Positions 1-8,285 of a stretch of 64,000 nt of DNA are shown here, one piece after another (position 1 is the stretch's first letter; each line of letters begins with the position of its first letter). Below the pieces are notes generated by a model, which was given only the letters and a program-made list of their open reading frames with translations, made no database searches and was not told the DNA's origin. A program made the translations under genes and the position numbers. Origin of the DNA: Actinomadura rifamycini DSM 43936 (GTDB taxonomy: Bacteria; Actinomycetota; Actinomycetes; Streptosporangiales; Streptosporangiaceae); contig NZ_AULB01000009.1 in NCBI RefSeq assembly GCF_000425065.1, positions 1 to 64,000 of the forward strand. Direction: 5' to 3'.

Positions 1-197
1 ACCGCGACGTCCGGCCGGACGGCGGGGACGCGGACCAGGGCCTGCTCCATCGTGCCCGCCTCGCCGACGACCTCGAGGTCGGCCTCGGCCGACAGCAGCG
101 CCGACACGCCCCGGCGCACGACCTCGTGGTCGTCGAGCAGGAAGACGCGGATCGCCGTGCCCGCCGCCGCGTCACGGCCTTCGGTCGTCGGATTCAT
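1..197 (-). CDS. devR: DevR/NarL-family response regulator, N-terminal part (cut by window edge)
   Basis: The minus strand from an ATG at 197 reads through a receiver-domain start with the motif [13 protein letters not shown], so the acidic pair is at residues 22-23; about 65 residues are visible before the window ends. The phospho-Asp, the Lys and the LuxR-type helix-turn-helix lie outside the window. It is divergent from a DevS-like sensor kinase, and a DevR-type box sits between them, so the likely role is the cognate hypoxia/redox response regulator that also controls its own kinase. The DevR name rests on partner and operator, because the DNA-binding half is not visible; another NarL-family regulator remains possible. 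Confidence 0.8.
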   Translation of the reverse strand, partial: MNPTTEGRDAAAGTAIRVFLLDDHEVVRRGVSALLSAEADLEVVGEAGTMEQALVRVPAVRPDVA

Positions 198-280
198 GGC
201 ATCGCTCCCTCGAGCATGTGCTCATGAAACGAACGCTACCCTTCGTTTGCTTTCCCGAGCGGTTTCAGGAGTCCCCGGCC

Positions 281-300
281 TTAGGGACCAAGGTCCCGAA
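281..300. promoter_or_regulatory. DevR/DosR box in the devR-devS divergent promoter
   Basis: The 20-bp site has core GGGACCAAGGTCCC (284-297), a near-perfect inverted repeat flanked by TTA and GAA. It matches the known mycobacterial DosR consensus (core GGGACTWWAGTCCC) at 12 of 14 core positions. Its centre is about 46 bp before the proposed GTG start of the kinase and about 93 bp before the regulator start, which fits activation of a leaderless kinase transcript. Assignment is by motif only. Confidence 0.8.
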
Positions 301-336
301 AGTGGCATTCGCGGCGCGGGCGACGATAATGGCAGT

Positions 337-2055
337 GTGCCTCTGGAGCCACCGCCGGACGACGAGGGAGCCCGGGGAATCCTCCCTCATCTGCGGCTCG
401 ACGACCTGCTCGGCGAGCTGCAGGCCCGGCTGGACGCCGTCCGCGCGTCCCGGGACCGCGTGCACGGGCTGCTCGACGCCGTCGTGTCGATCGGCAGCGA
501 CCTCGACCTCGACTCGGTGCTGCGCAGGATCGCCGAGGCCGCCGCCGGTCTCGCGCAGGCCCGGTACGGGGCGCTGGGGGTGATCGACGAGGAGGGGGAA
601 CGGCTCGTCCGGTTCATCACGGTCGGCGTCACCGAGGAGGAGATCGCGCGGATCGGCCACTGGCCGCACGGGCACGGCATCCTCGGGCTGCTGATCAAGG
701 ATCCGCGCGCGCTGCGGCTCGCCGACCTGTCCCGGCACCCCGACTCCTACGGCTTCCCCGACCACCATCCGCCGATGCGCTCCTTCCTGGGGGTCCCCAT
801 CCGGATCCGCGGCGAGGTGTTCGGCAACCTCTACCTGACGGAGCGGACCGACGGCGGTGCGTTCGAGGAAGAGGACGAGGCCGTGGTCACCGCCCTCGCG
901 ACGGCCGCCGGTATCGCGATCGAGAACGCCCGCCTCTACCAGGAGACGCGGCGCCGGGAGCGGTGGCTGAAGGCGTCCGCCGAGATCTCCACGGCGCTGC
1001 TGTCGGGGCCCGATCCGGTGGAGGCGACGGCGGTCGTCGCGCGGCGCGCCCGCGAGGTCGTCGGCGCGGACCTCGCGGCCGTGGCCCTGGTCGACGAGGA
1101 CCGCGAGCGGTTCGAGACGGTGGCCGCGGACGGGCGCGGGGCGGACCAGGTCCGCGGCGGCGCCGTGCCGGTCGAGGGATCCACGGGCGGCGAGGTGTTC
1201 ACGACGGGCGCGTCGCTCCGCGTGGCCGACGGCGACGGGGCGCTGCGCGGGAGCGAGGTGTCGGGGGCGCTCGGCGTCGGTCCGCTCCTGATGGTGCCGC
1301 TGGGGGCGGGGGAGCAGGCGCGGGGCGTGGTCTGGGCGATGAACGCGCCCGGCGGGCACGCCTTCCCCGAGGGCGCGCAGCGGCTGCTGGAGGCGTACGC
1401 CGGCCAGGCGGCGGTGGCGCTCGAACTGGCGGACCGGCGCAGGGACGCCGAGCGGCTGGCGCTGCTGGAGGACCGCGACCGCATCGCCAAGGACCTCCAC
1501 GACACCGTGATCCAGCAGCTGTTCGCCACCGCGATGGGCCTGATGGCCACCCTGGAGATCGTCCAGAAGCCCGAGGTGGACGCGCGGGTGCGGCGGGCGG
1601 TGGACGACCTGGACGCCACGATGCGGCAGATCCGCTCGACGATCTACGCGCTGCAGACGCCGTCCGGCGACGGGACGTTCCGCGGCCGCCTGCACGCGGT
1701 GATCGACGCCGCCGCCGAGAGCCTGGGCTTCCCCCCGTCCGTCCGGCTGGACGGCGCGCTGGACACGCTCGTGGACGACGAGACGGCCGACCACGCGGTC
1801 GCCGTGCTCCGGGAGGCGCTGTCCAACGCGGCCCGGCACGCCCGCGCCGGTGCGGTGCAGGTCACCGTGCACGCGGGCGAGAAGCTGACGCTGCGCGTCG
1901 AGGACGACGGCGTCGGGATGACCGGGACGGAGCGCCGCAGCGGCCTCGACAACCTGCGGGGACGCGCCGAGCGGTGCGGCGGCGCGTTCGCCGTCCGGCC
2001 CCGGGCCGGCGGCGGCACCGAACTCGAATGGACGGCGCCCCTGGACGGGGACTGA
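337..2055 (+). CDS. devS: DevS/DosT-like haem GAF sensor histidine kinase
   Basis: A cytosolic two-component kinase of about 572 residues, close to the roughly 578 of mycobacterial DevS. Two GAF domains (about 45-195 and 210-370) are followed by HisKA_3 (DLHDTVIQQLFA, phospho-His near 388) and a HATPase domain (DDGVGM, GLDNLRGRAE). In GAF-A the run HHPPMRSFLGV contains His144, and a Tyr follows 22 residues later in LYLTER; the same spacing joins the haem ligand His149 and Tyr171 of DevS, so haem-based O2/NO/CO or redox sensing is expected. Longer in-frame starts exist (GTG 52, ATG 196), but they would overlap the divergent regulator or its promoter; GTG 337 gives the family length and places the DevR box near -45. 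No Shine-Dalgarno precedes it, suggesting a leaderless mRNA. Confidence 0.88.
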   Translation: MPLEPPPDDEGARGILPHLRLDDLLGELQARLDAVRASRDRVHGLLDAVVSIGSDLDLDSVLRRIAEAAAGLAQARYGALGVIDEEGERLVRFITVGVTEEEIARIGHWPHGHGILGLLIKDPRALRLADLSRHPDSYGFPDHHPPMRSFLGVPIRIRGEVFGNLYLTERTDGGAFEEEDEAVVTALATAAGIAIENARLYQETRRRERWLKASAEISTALLSGPDPVEATAVVARRAREVVGADLAAVALVDEDRERFETVAADGRGADQVRGGAVPVEGSTGGEVFTTGASLRVADGDGALRGSEVSGALGVGPLLMVPLGAGEQARGVVWAMNAPGGHAFPEGAQRLLEAYAGQAAVALELADRRRDAERLALLEDRDRIAKDLHDTVIQQLFATAMGLMATLEIVQKPEVDARVRRAVDDLDATMRQIRSTIYALQTPSGDGTFRGRLHAVIDAAAESLGFPPSVRLDGALDTLVDDETADHAVAVLREALSNAARHARAGAVQVTVHAGEKLTLRVEDDGVGMTGTERRSGLDNLRGRAERCGGAFAVRPRAGGGTELEWTAPLDGD

Positions 2056-2105
2056 CCGGCGCCGTGTCCCGCGGCGGGCGCCGGCCCGGCCGACGGTCCC
2101 GCCGT

Positions 2106-2125
2106 GAAGGGACCTTCATCCCTAC
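2106..2125. promoter_or_regulatory. degenerate DevR-type box upstream of osmC-like gene
   Basis: Core GGGACCTTCATCCC (2109-2122) agrees with the DosR core consensus at 11 of 14 positions, including both GGGAC and TCCC arms. It lies about 80 bp before the OsmC-like ATG and just after the kinase stop, so it could give that gene its own hypoxia-inducible promoter. Confidence 0.5.
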
Positions 2126-2196
2126 CCGGGCGCGCGCCGCCGGGCGAGGCTTGAGGTCCGGAACGATCCGCGGCGACGCCACGGGAGGCGAGCGCT

Positions 2197-2613
2197 ATGA
2201 GCACCATGACGGTCCTGCACCGGGAGAAGACCGCTTTCGCCGTCATCGTCCGCGATCACGTCGTGAACCTCGACCGGCCGTACACGTCGGGCGGTCTCGA
2301 CTGCGGCCCGACGCCGGTGGAGCTGTTCGTCGCCGCGCTGGCGGCCGGTGCGGCCCACCAGGGCCGGGAGTACCTCGTCCGGCGCGGGCTCCCCGCGGAC
2401 GGACTGGAGGTCATGGCCGACTTCGCCATGGGGCCGGGGCGGCCGCCCCGCGTCGATCGCGTCGACCTCGACGTGCGGCCGCCGCTGCCGCTGTCGCCGG
2501 AGGAGCACGGGGGGTTCCTCGCCGCCATGGAGGCGTGCCCGGTGCGCGCCTCGATCGGCGGTCTCCCGCGGATCGGCCTCCGTGTCGTGTCGGCCGTCCC
2601 CGCGGCCGTGTGA
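2197..2613 (+). CDS. OsmC-family protein lacking the usual first cysteine
   Basis: A 138-residue OsmC/Ohr-fold protein. The family reduces organic hydroperoxides with a peroxidatic Cys (normally in a GAC/AAC helix motif) and a resolving Cys (motif CPV/CPY). The second motif is present as ACPVRASI, but the first reads AALAAGAAHQ with no Cys. A different Cys lies about 15 residues earlier in DCGPTPVEL. It may therefore not be a standard thiol peroxidase. The start ATG 2197 has a good GGGAGGCGAG site. It sits between the kinase and a universal stress protein with DevR-type boxes on both sides, so it is probably a hypoxia/redox-stress regulon member. Confidence 0.8.
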   Translation: MSTMTVLHREKTAFAVIVRDHVVNLDRPYTSGGLDCGPTPVELFVAALAAGAAHQGREYLVRRGLPADGLEVMADFAMGPGRPPRVDRVDLDVRPPLPLSPEEHGGFLAAMEACPVRASIGGLPRIGLRVVSAVPAAV

Positions 2614-2638
2614 GCCGTGTGAGGAGACGCCGGGCCGC

Positions 2639-2690
2639 GCAGGGACGAAGGTCCGTGGTCGGAGCCGGACGACGGGACGTTCGCCCCTGG
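2639..2690. promoter_or_regulatory. two degenerate DevR-type boxes upstream of usp
   Basis: Two cores, GGGACGAAGGTCCG (2642-2655) and GGGACGTTCGCCCC (2674-2687), each match the DosR core at 11 of 14 positions. Their centres are 32 bp apart, and they end about 90 bp before the universal stress protein start. Tandem boxes are common in DosR-regulated promoters. Each alone is weak; the pair in this position is more convincing. Confidence 0.5.
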
Positions 2691-2780
2691 GGACGGAGCG
2701 GCCCGGCTTGATGGGGTGGAATCCGGCGCCGAAGGCGCGTCGTGGCGCGGCTCCGGGACGCCGCACGCGAAGGAGGAGGC

Positions 2781-3632
2781 ATGCCGGAACGCATCGTGGT
2801 GGGGACGGACGGGTCCGAATGCGCCGACCGGGCGGTGGACTGGGCGGCGGACGAGGCGGCCCGGCGCGGAAGGCCGCTGCACATCGTGCACGCCGCGGCG
2901 GTCTGGCCGTACGCGTTCGGCGCCCCCGCGTACGCGCCCGTGCAGGTCGACGACCATGCCGCCGCGTCCGGCCGGAAGGCGGTGACGGACGCCGAGCGGA
3001 GGGCCTCGGACGGACGGCCGGGCCTGGAGGTCACGACGGCGGTCGTGGCCGACGCCGTCCCGGTCGTCCTGCGCCGGGAGGCGGAGGGGGCGTACGAGCT
3101 GGTGCTGGGCAGCCGCGGACTCGGCGGGTTCCGGGGCCTGCTGCTGGGGTCCAACGGGCTGCGGCTGGCCGGGCACCTGCCGGTACCGGTCGTGATCGTG
3201 CGCGGACGCGGCGACGGCGAGGAGATCGTCGTGGGCGTGGACCTGCTGCGGGGCATGGAGGCGACCCTGGAGTACGCCTTCGACGCCGCACTCCTGCACA
3301 AGGCGAGGCTGCGGGTCGTCCACGCCTGGCGGCTGCCTCCGTCGATGCAGCCCGCCGTCACCGCCGCCGACCACGCCCGGACGCGGGAGGAGCTCGGCGA
3401 GTCCCTGGCCGGGGTCGTCGCTCCCTGGCGCGCCCGCCATCCCGAGGTCGAGGTGATCGAGGAGCTGCCCTGCGCGCAGCCCGTGGCGGCGCTGGCGGAC
3501 GCGGCGCGGAACGCGCGGCTGCTGGTGGTGGGCGCGCATCGGCACCGGCGTCCGCTCCCGGCGCTGGGCGCGGTCGGGCACGGCGCCGTGCACCACGCCC
3601 CCTGCCCGATCGCCGTGATCCCCTCGCCGTGA
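2781..3632 (+). CDS. tandem-domain universal stress protein
   Basis: A 283-residue protein with two UspA domains. Domain 1 (about 1-145) opens with ERIVVGTDGSECADRAVDWA and ends with GSRGLGGFRG and a downstream GS, the ATP-binding loop of nucleotide-binding USPs. Domain 2 (about 150-283) starts EEIVVGVD and has a degenerate loop (GAHRHRRP), so it probably does not bind ATP. Start chosen at ATG 2781 because GAAGGAGGAGGC precedes it; an upstream in-frame start at 2742 lacks a site. Two-domain USPs are hallmark members of DevR/DosR regulons, consistent with the boxes upstream. Confidence 0.92.
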   Translation: MPERIVVGTDGSECADRAVDWAADEAARRGRPLHIVHAAAVWPYAFGAPAYAPVQVDDHAAASGRKAVTDAERRASDGRPGLEVTTAVVADAVPVVLRREAEGAYELVLGSRGLGGFRGLLLGSNGLRLAGHLPVPVVIVRGRGDGEEIVVGVDLLRGMEATLEYAFDAALLHKARLRVVHAWRLPPSMQPAVTAADHARTREELGESLAGVVAPWRARHPEVEVIEELPCAQPVAALADAARNARLLVVGAHRHRRPLPALGAVGHGAVHHAPCPIAVIPSP

Positions 3633-3638
3633 CGCCCG

Positions 3639-3662
3639 GCCGACGGCGTCGACGCCGTCGGC
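3639..3662. terminator. perfect 24-bp palindrome between convergent genes (bidirectional terminator)
   Basis: GCCGACGGCGTC is followed immediately by its exact inverse, so RNA from either strand can fold a 10-bp G+C stem with a TCGA loop. It lies between the usp stop (3632) and the SARP regulator stop (3682), the expected place for a shared factor-independent or pausing terminator; there is no U tract. Confidence 0.65.
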
Positions 3663-3687
3663 GCGACTCAGGCGGCGCGACTCAGGC
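3660..3687. repeat. 14-bp tandem duplication covering the SARP stop codon
   Basis: The 14-mer GGCGCGACTCAGGC occurs twice back to back (3660-3673 and 3674-3687). Both copies contain TCA, which on the minus strand is TGA; the copy at 3682-3684 is the stop of the SARP gene. This looks like a recent slippage duplication. Confidence 0.8.
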
Positions 3688-6600
3688 GGGGATTCGCGAG
3701 CGGGCGTCGGCGGCCCAGTGGGGGGCGTTCCACCGGTCGGCGATGGCGGCGGCCTCGGCGAAATGGGCGGCGGCGGCCTGCCGGTCGCGGCCGAGGAAAA
3801 GGGCCAGTTCACCGAGGGTGTGGGCGACCGGGCGCAGCGCCAGCGACAGGCTCGCGGCACCCGCCGGGGGGCCGCCGCGGTGCGGAAGCAGCCTCGCGTA
3901 GGTCTCCTCGGCGGCGGCGCGGTCGTCCAGGGCCATGGCGGCCATGGCGCGGAGAGTCGTGAGGAAGGTGAAGAAGTAGTCGGGGCGGATCGGGGCGGAG
4001 GTCCGGACCCGGCGGGCCTCGCCGCTCAGGCCGTTGCCGTGCAGGGCGAGGACCAGCAGGTCGGACGCCATCGGGCCCGCCGCCTCGTGGAGGGCGCGCA
4101 CCTCGTCGAGACGCGTGACGAGGGTGCCGTCGCTCATCCACGTCGCGGCCAGCGCGAAGCCGAGGAAGCCGGAGGCGTGCAGGGAGCCGGCGCGCCGCAT
4201 GCCGTCGGCGGCCCGCCGGTAGCGCCGTTCGGCGTCGGCGGACCGGCCCTCGATGAGGGCCAGGGTCGCCAGTGTCACCTCGGCGACGCCCGCCGCCTCG
4301 GGCAGCCGGTAGGCGCGCGCGAGGCCGCCGGCCTCGGCGGCCGTCCGGCGCATGGTGGCCGGGTCGTTGGCCTCGGCGGCGGCGCAGGCGTGGTTGAGCA
4401 GGCCGGCGACGCGGTAGGCGGGCACGCCGTGCTCCACGCCGATCGCCACCAGGTCGCGGCAGAGTCCGGCGCGTCCGTCCGGCCCGCCGATGCCTCGGGC
4501 CAGGACCCCGAGCGCCGCCGCCCGCAGGTGCGGCCCGGTGGCGAGGCCGAGCGCCTCGCGGGCCGCCGCCAGGACGGTGGGGTCGTCCTCGCCCGCCAGT
4601 TCGTCGGCGTAGGCGACGAGGAGCCGGCCGCGCGTCTCCGGGGCCAGGTCGGTGCGCTCGAGCAGGCGGCTCAGCCGGTCGACGACGGGGCGGTCCACGG
4701 TGCCGTACGGGCGGGACTGCCACGGCGTCGGCTCGGTCCAGGCGGTGAACGCGGCGATCATCAGGTCGTCGCGGCCCAGGGACTCCGCGTACTCCACGGC
4801 TTCGCGGCGTGTCTCGCGGGCGGCTCCGACGGCCCCCGCCCGGATCTGCGCGCGCAGCAGCCTGCCGTGCAGGTCGACGCGCTCCCGCGGGTCGGACGCG
4901 TTCGCGAGCGCGGCGGTGAGGAGATCGGCCGCGACGTCGTGGGCGTAGCGCGCCTCGGCCAGGTCGGCGGCCTCGACGCAGTACCGGACGGCCTTGGGAG
5001 AACCGGCCCGCGCGTAGTGGTGCGCGAGCGCCGCGACGTCGCCGGTGCCTTCCAGCGCGGCGGCGATGCGGGCGTGCATGCGGGCAGCCCGCAGGCGGCT
5101 GACGTCGGCGACGAGGGTGTCGCGGACGAGGGCGTGGACGAACCGCACCCGTCCGGGGCCGGGCTCGCTCAGCAGTCCGGCGATCACACCCGCGTCCAGC
5201 GCGTCCAGCACGCCGTCCTCGTCGGTGTCGGCGGCGTTCACCAGCACCTCCACCGAGCTCTCCCGGCCCGCGACCGCGGCCAGCCGCAGCACGGCCACGC
5301 CTCCCTCGGGCAGCCGCGCGAAGCGCCGCCGCAGGACGTCCCGCACGCCTTCGGGGACCTCGGAGAGGGCGACCAGCGCGCCTTCGCCGTTCAGCAGCCG
5401 GGCGCTTTCCCGCACGTAGAACGGGTTCCCGCCGGTCCGCTCCGCGATCCCCGCGACGGTCTCCTCGTCGGTCTCGCATTCGGCCCGCACGAGCTCCGCC
5501 ACGGCCTCGCCGTCCAGCCCCCGCAGCGGCAGGCGCAGGGGCGCGGCGCGCGCGAGGGAGGCCAGCGTGTCGGTGAGGTGCGCGCTCTCGTCCGCGCGGT
5601 ACGCGGCGACGACCAGGATCGGGGCCCGCAGGCCGAGGCCGCCGCCGAGCAGTTCGAGCGTGGCGGCGTCCGCCCGGTGCAGGTCGTCCAGCACGACGGC
5701 GACCGGGCGTTCCGTGGCGACCGCCGCCAGCCATCGCCACACGGCCCGGCGCAGGCGGAACCGCCCCGCGGCGGCGTCGGCGGCCACCGGCCCGGTGTCG
5801 GTGAGCAGCGGCGCGAGGTCGGCGGCGAACGCGCCCGGGGGCGCGGCCGCGGCGACGGCCCGCAGCGCCTCGGTCCAGGCCCACGCGGGCGGCGCCCCGT
5901 CGACCTCGGGGCAGTGGCCGGCGGCGACCAGCCACCCGTCGCGCTCCAGGCGTCCGCCGAGGTGCTCCAGGAGCGTGGACTTGCCGAGCCCGGCCTCACC
6001 GGTGACGAGGGCGACGCGGGCGCCGTCCCCGGCGGCCTCGGCGGCGGCCGTGACCAGCGCCGACAGTTCCGCCTCCCGTCCGACGAACGGCGCCTCGCCG
6101 ACCGGCGCTGACGGCGGTGCGGGCGGCGGTGGCGAGGGGGGTGGCGGCGGTGGCGGCGGCACGGTCTCGCGCATGACGTCCGTGCGGCGGGTGAGGATCG
6201 CCTCCTCCAGCGCCGTCAGGTCCGGGCCGGGGTCGAGCCCGAGCTCCTCGGCGAAGACGCCGCGGGCGCGGCGGAGCGCCGCCAGCGCGTCGGCCTGGCG
6301 GCCGCTGCTCCACAGGGCCAGGGCGTGCAGGCGCCAGCCCTCCTCGCGCAGCGGCTCTTCGCGGGTGAGCCGCTCGGCCTGCGGCACCACCGCGGCGGGG
6401 TCGCCGGTGCGCAGCCCCGCGGCGACGTGCAGCTCGGCGGCGACCAGGCGCAGCTCGTTGAGCCGGGCCGTCTCCGCGGCGGCCCACGGCTCGTCGGCGA
6501 CCTCGGCGAACGCCGGCCCCCGCCATAGCGCCAGCGCCTCGGCGAGCCGGGCCCGGGCGGCGCGCGGGTCGGGGTCGGCCCGGGCCCGGTCGAGCAGGTC

Positions 6601-6927
6601 CTCGAACCGCCACGCGTCCACCGACTCCGGCGGCAGCCGCAGCGCATAGCCGGGCGGGGCGCTCACCAGCAGCCGGGCCGGCGTGCGCGGCGGGCGCGCG
6701 GGCTCCAGCAGCCGGCGCAGGTTGGACACGTATGCCTGGAGGGACGTCAGCGCCCGCGCGGGCGGCTCCCCGCGCCACAGGTCCTCGATCATCCGGTCGA
6801 CCGGCACGACCCGGCCGCGCGCCGCCGCCAGCAGCGCCAGCACGCCCCGCTGCCGCGGCCCGCCGAGGTGGACGCTCTCACCGTGCACCTCGGCCGCGAA
6901 CGAGCCCAGCACCCGGATGAAGACCAT
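3682..6927 (-). CDS. AfsR/SARP-type transcriptional regulator with AAA ATPase and TPR-like tail
   Basis: About 1081 residues. An OmpR-type winged helix (residues 1-95; LGGPRQRGVLALLAAARG, then DLWRGEPP) is followed by a bacterial transcriptional activator domain (about 100-245, ending ELGLDPGPDLTALEEAIL). A proline-only linker leads to an AAA ATPase with Walker A GEAGLGKST and Walker B VAVVLDDLHRAD. The C-terminal 550 residues are alpha-helical repeats. SARP proteins activate secondary-metabolite or morphological genes. The reading frame stays open upstream, but the family always begins close to this winged helix, so ATG 6927 (MVFIRVLGSF) is chosen. The gene is divergent from the iron-type ABC importer; its target is unknown. 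Confidence 0.9.
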   Translation of the reverse strand: MVFIRVLGSFAAEVHGESVHLGGPRQRGVLALLAAARGRVVPVDRMIEDLWRGEPPARALTSLQAYVSNLRRLLEPARPPRTPARLLVSAPPGYALRLPPESVDAWRFEDLLDRARADPDPRAARARLAEALALWRGPAFAEVADEPWAAAETARLNELRLVAAELHVAAGLRTGDPAAVVPQAERLTREEPLREEGWRLHALALWSSGRQADALAALRRARGVFAEELGLDPGPDLTALEEAILTRRTDVMRETVPPPPPPPPSPPPPAPPSAPVGEAPFVGREAELSALVTAAAEAAGDGARVALVTGEAGLGKSTLLEHLGGRLERDGWLVAAGHCPEVDGAPPAWAWTEALRAVAAAAPPGAFAADLAPLLTDTGPVAADAAAGRFRLRRAVWRWLAAVATERPVAVVLDDLHRADAATLELLGGGLGLRAPILVVAAYRADESAHLTDTLASLARAAPLRLPLRGLDGEAVAELVRAECETDEETVAGIAERTGGNPFYVRESARLLNGEGALVALSEVPEGVRDVLRRRFARLPEGGVAVLRLAAVAGRESSVEVLVNAADTDEDGVLDALDAGVIAGLLSEPGPGRVRFVHALVRDTLVADVSRLRAARMHARIAAALEGTGDVAALAHHYARAGSPKAVRYCVEAADLAEARYAHDVAADLLTAALANASDPRERVDLHGRLLRAQIRAGAVGAARETRREAVEYAESLGRDDLMIAAFTAWTEPTPWQSRPYGTVDRPVVDRLSRLLERTDLAPETRGRLLVAYADELAGEDDPTVLAAAREALGLATGPHLRAAALGVLARGIGGPDGRAGLCRDLVAIGVEHGVPAYRVAGLLNHACAAAEANDPATMRRTAAEAGGLARAYRLPEAAGVAEVTLATLALIEGRSADAERRYRRAADGMRRAGSLHASGFLGFALAATWMSDGTLVTRLDEVRALHEAAGPMASDLLVLALHGNGLSGEARRVRTSAPIRPDYFFTFLTTLRAMAAMALDDRAAAEETYARLLPHRGGPPAGAASLSLALRPVAHTLGELALFLGRDRQAAAAHFAEAAAIADRWNAPHWAADARSRIPA

Positions 6928-7156
6928 GATCCGCACATCGTACGTGGACGGTGCCGGCGCGGGAGTTCCGTGCCGGGGCGCCCGCCACGTGCTCGCCGAG
7001 GTCGGACGCCAGATGGACCGGGTGGCCGCCACGTCCTCCACGGGGCCTGCGCGGCCCGCCCCGGCGCCGAAGGTTTCTCGCGCGGTGATCTTGCTTGCCG
7101 GGGCTTCCTGCATCACATTAGTTATTGCACATCGACCGCAAGAACTGAGGGGATGC
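6928..7156. promoter_or_regulatory. divergent promoter region with a TTGC-N9-GCAA repeat
   Basis: This 229-bp gap between the SARP regulator and the ABC permease is unusually A+T-rich at its right end (7115-7135). It holds an inverted repeat TTGC-N9-GCAA at 7125-7141, 15 bp before the permease ATG. That position suits a metal-dependent repressor site for the importer. It does not match the textbook IdeR/DtxR box, and I see no B12-box, so the regulator is unassigned. Confidence 0.35.
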
Positions 7157-8278
7157 ATGAGGGCGTCATCGGTGGCCCCGTCGGCCGGGGTACCCGCGTC
7201 GGGCCTCGACGACGGCCTCGACGACGACCTCGGGGCGTCGTCCCGCCGGCGCCGGTACCTGCTGCTCCTGCTCGGGCTGCTGGCGGTCTTCTGCGGCACG
7301 GTCGTCGCGGCGGTGGGGATGGGCTCGGTGTCCGTGCCGCCGCCGACCGTCCTCGAGATCGTCGGCCACCATCTGATCGGCAGCCCGGCCGAGGCCACCT
7401 GGCGGTCGTCGCAGGACGCGATCGTGTGGCGGGTCCGGCTGCCGCGCGTGCTGCTCGGCGCGGCGGTCGGCGCCGGGCTCGCCGTCACCGGGACGGCCCT
7501 GCAGGCGATGGTGCGGAACATGCTGGCCGACCCGTACCTGCTCGGGGTCAACTCGGGCGGCTCGACGGGCGCCGCCGCCGCGATCCTGTTCGGGTTCGGC
7601 GCGGGGTGGGGGGAGCACGCGCTGCAGGCCGCGGCATTCCTGGGTGCGCTGGCCGCCTCGCTGCTGGTCTTCGTGATCGCGCGGGCGGCCGGGCGGATCA
7701 CCTCGACGCGGCTGCTGATGACCGGCGTGGCCGTCGGCTACGCGCTCTACGCCCTGACGAGCTTCTTGATCTTCGCGTCCGACTCGGCGGAGGGCTCCCG
7801 GTCGGTGCTGTTCTGGCTGCTGGGCACCTTGGCGCTGGCGCACTGGTCGGCGCCGCTGGCCGTGGTCCTGGTCGCCGTCGCCCTGGTGACCGCGCTGCTC
7901 ACGCTGTGGGGACGGCGCCTGGACGCCCTGGCGCTCGGGGACGAGACCGCGCACACCCTGGGCATCTCGCCGACGCGGTTCCGCCTGGTGCTGCTGGTCC
8001 TGGTGTCCTTGGCCGTGGGGGTGCTGGTGGCCGCCGCGGGCAGCATCGGCTTCGTCGGGCTGGTGATCCCGCACCTGGCCCGGCGGGCGGTGGGGGCCAC
8101 GCACCGGCGGGCCGTGCCCGTCGCCGCGCTGATCGGCGCGACGTTCCTGCTGTGGGCCGACCTGGCCGCCCGCATGATCCTCAGCCCGCAGGAGCTGCCG
8201 ATCGGCATCATCACCGCGCTCGTCGGCGCGCCGTTCCTGCTCATCCTGGTCCGCCGGCTGCACGCAGGAAGCGAGTGA
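7157..8278 (+). CDS. FecCD-family ABC permease (metal-chelate uptake)
   Basis: A 373-residue inner-membrane permease of the BtuC/FecCD family with an N-terminal cytosolic tail, then about ten hydrophobic segments (first at residues 35-55). Family signatures include RLPRVLLGAAVGAGLAVTG, the GSTGAAAAILFG loop, and the cytoplasmic coupling region ALALGDETAHTLGI followed by GSIGFVGLVIPHLARR. Start ATG 7157 follows GAGGGG. It is the first gene of a tight four-gene operon with an ATPase, a lipoprotein and a methyltransferase. Substrate class (ferric siderophore, haem, cobalamin or similar cofactor) cannot be decided from this sequence. Confidence 0.93.
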   Translation: MRASSVAPSAGVPASGLDDGLDDDLGASSRRRRYLLLLLGLLAVFCGTVVAAVGMGSVSVPPPTVLEIVGHHLIGSPAEATWRSSQDAIVWRVRLPRVLLGAAVGAGLAVTGTALQAMVRNMLADPYLLGVNSGGSTGAAAAILFGFGAGWGEHALQAAAFLGALAASLLVFVIARAAGRITSTRLLMTGVAVGYALYALTSFLIFASDSAEGSRSVLFWLLGTLALAHWSAPLAVVLVAVALVTALLTLWGRRLDALALGDETAHTLGISPTRFRLVLLVLVSLAVGVLVAAAGSIGFVGLVIPHLARRAVGATHRRAVPVAALIGATFLLWADLAARMILSPQELPIGIITALVGAPFLLILVRRLHAGSE

Positions 8279-8285
8279 GGCACCC

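Noticed and set aside
265..1872. Long minus-strand frame opposite the DevS kinase
   Set aside because: Arg/Gly/Pro-rich composition and lack of any motif show it is a G+C-driven shadow of the kinase.
7125..7141. Nur, Zur or IdeR site
   Set aside because: The TTGC-N9-GCAA repeat resembles these only loosely; kept as an unassigned repeat.
6928..7156. Cobalamin riboswitch upstream of the FecCD permease
   Set aside because: I looked for a B12-box and the usual hairpin layout and did not find them.
6928..7701. Long upstream extension of the SARP regulator frame (start at 7701)
   Set aside because: It runs antisense through the FecCD permease gene and has no homology; the family begins at the winged helix, so ATG 6927 is used.
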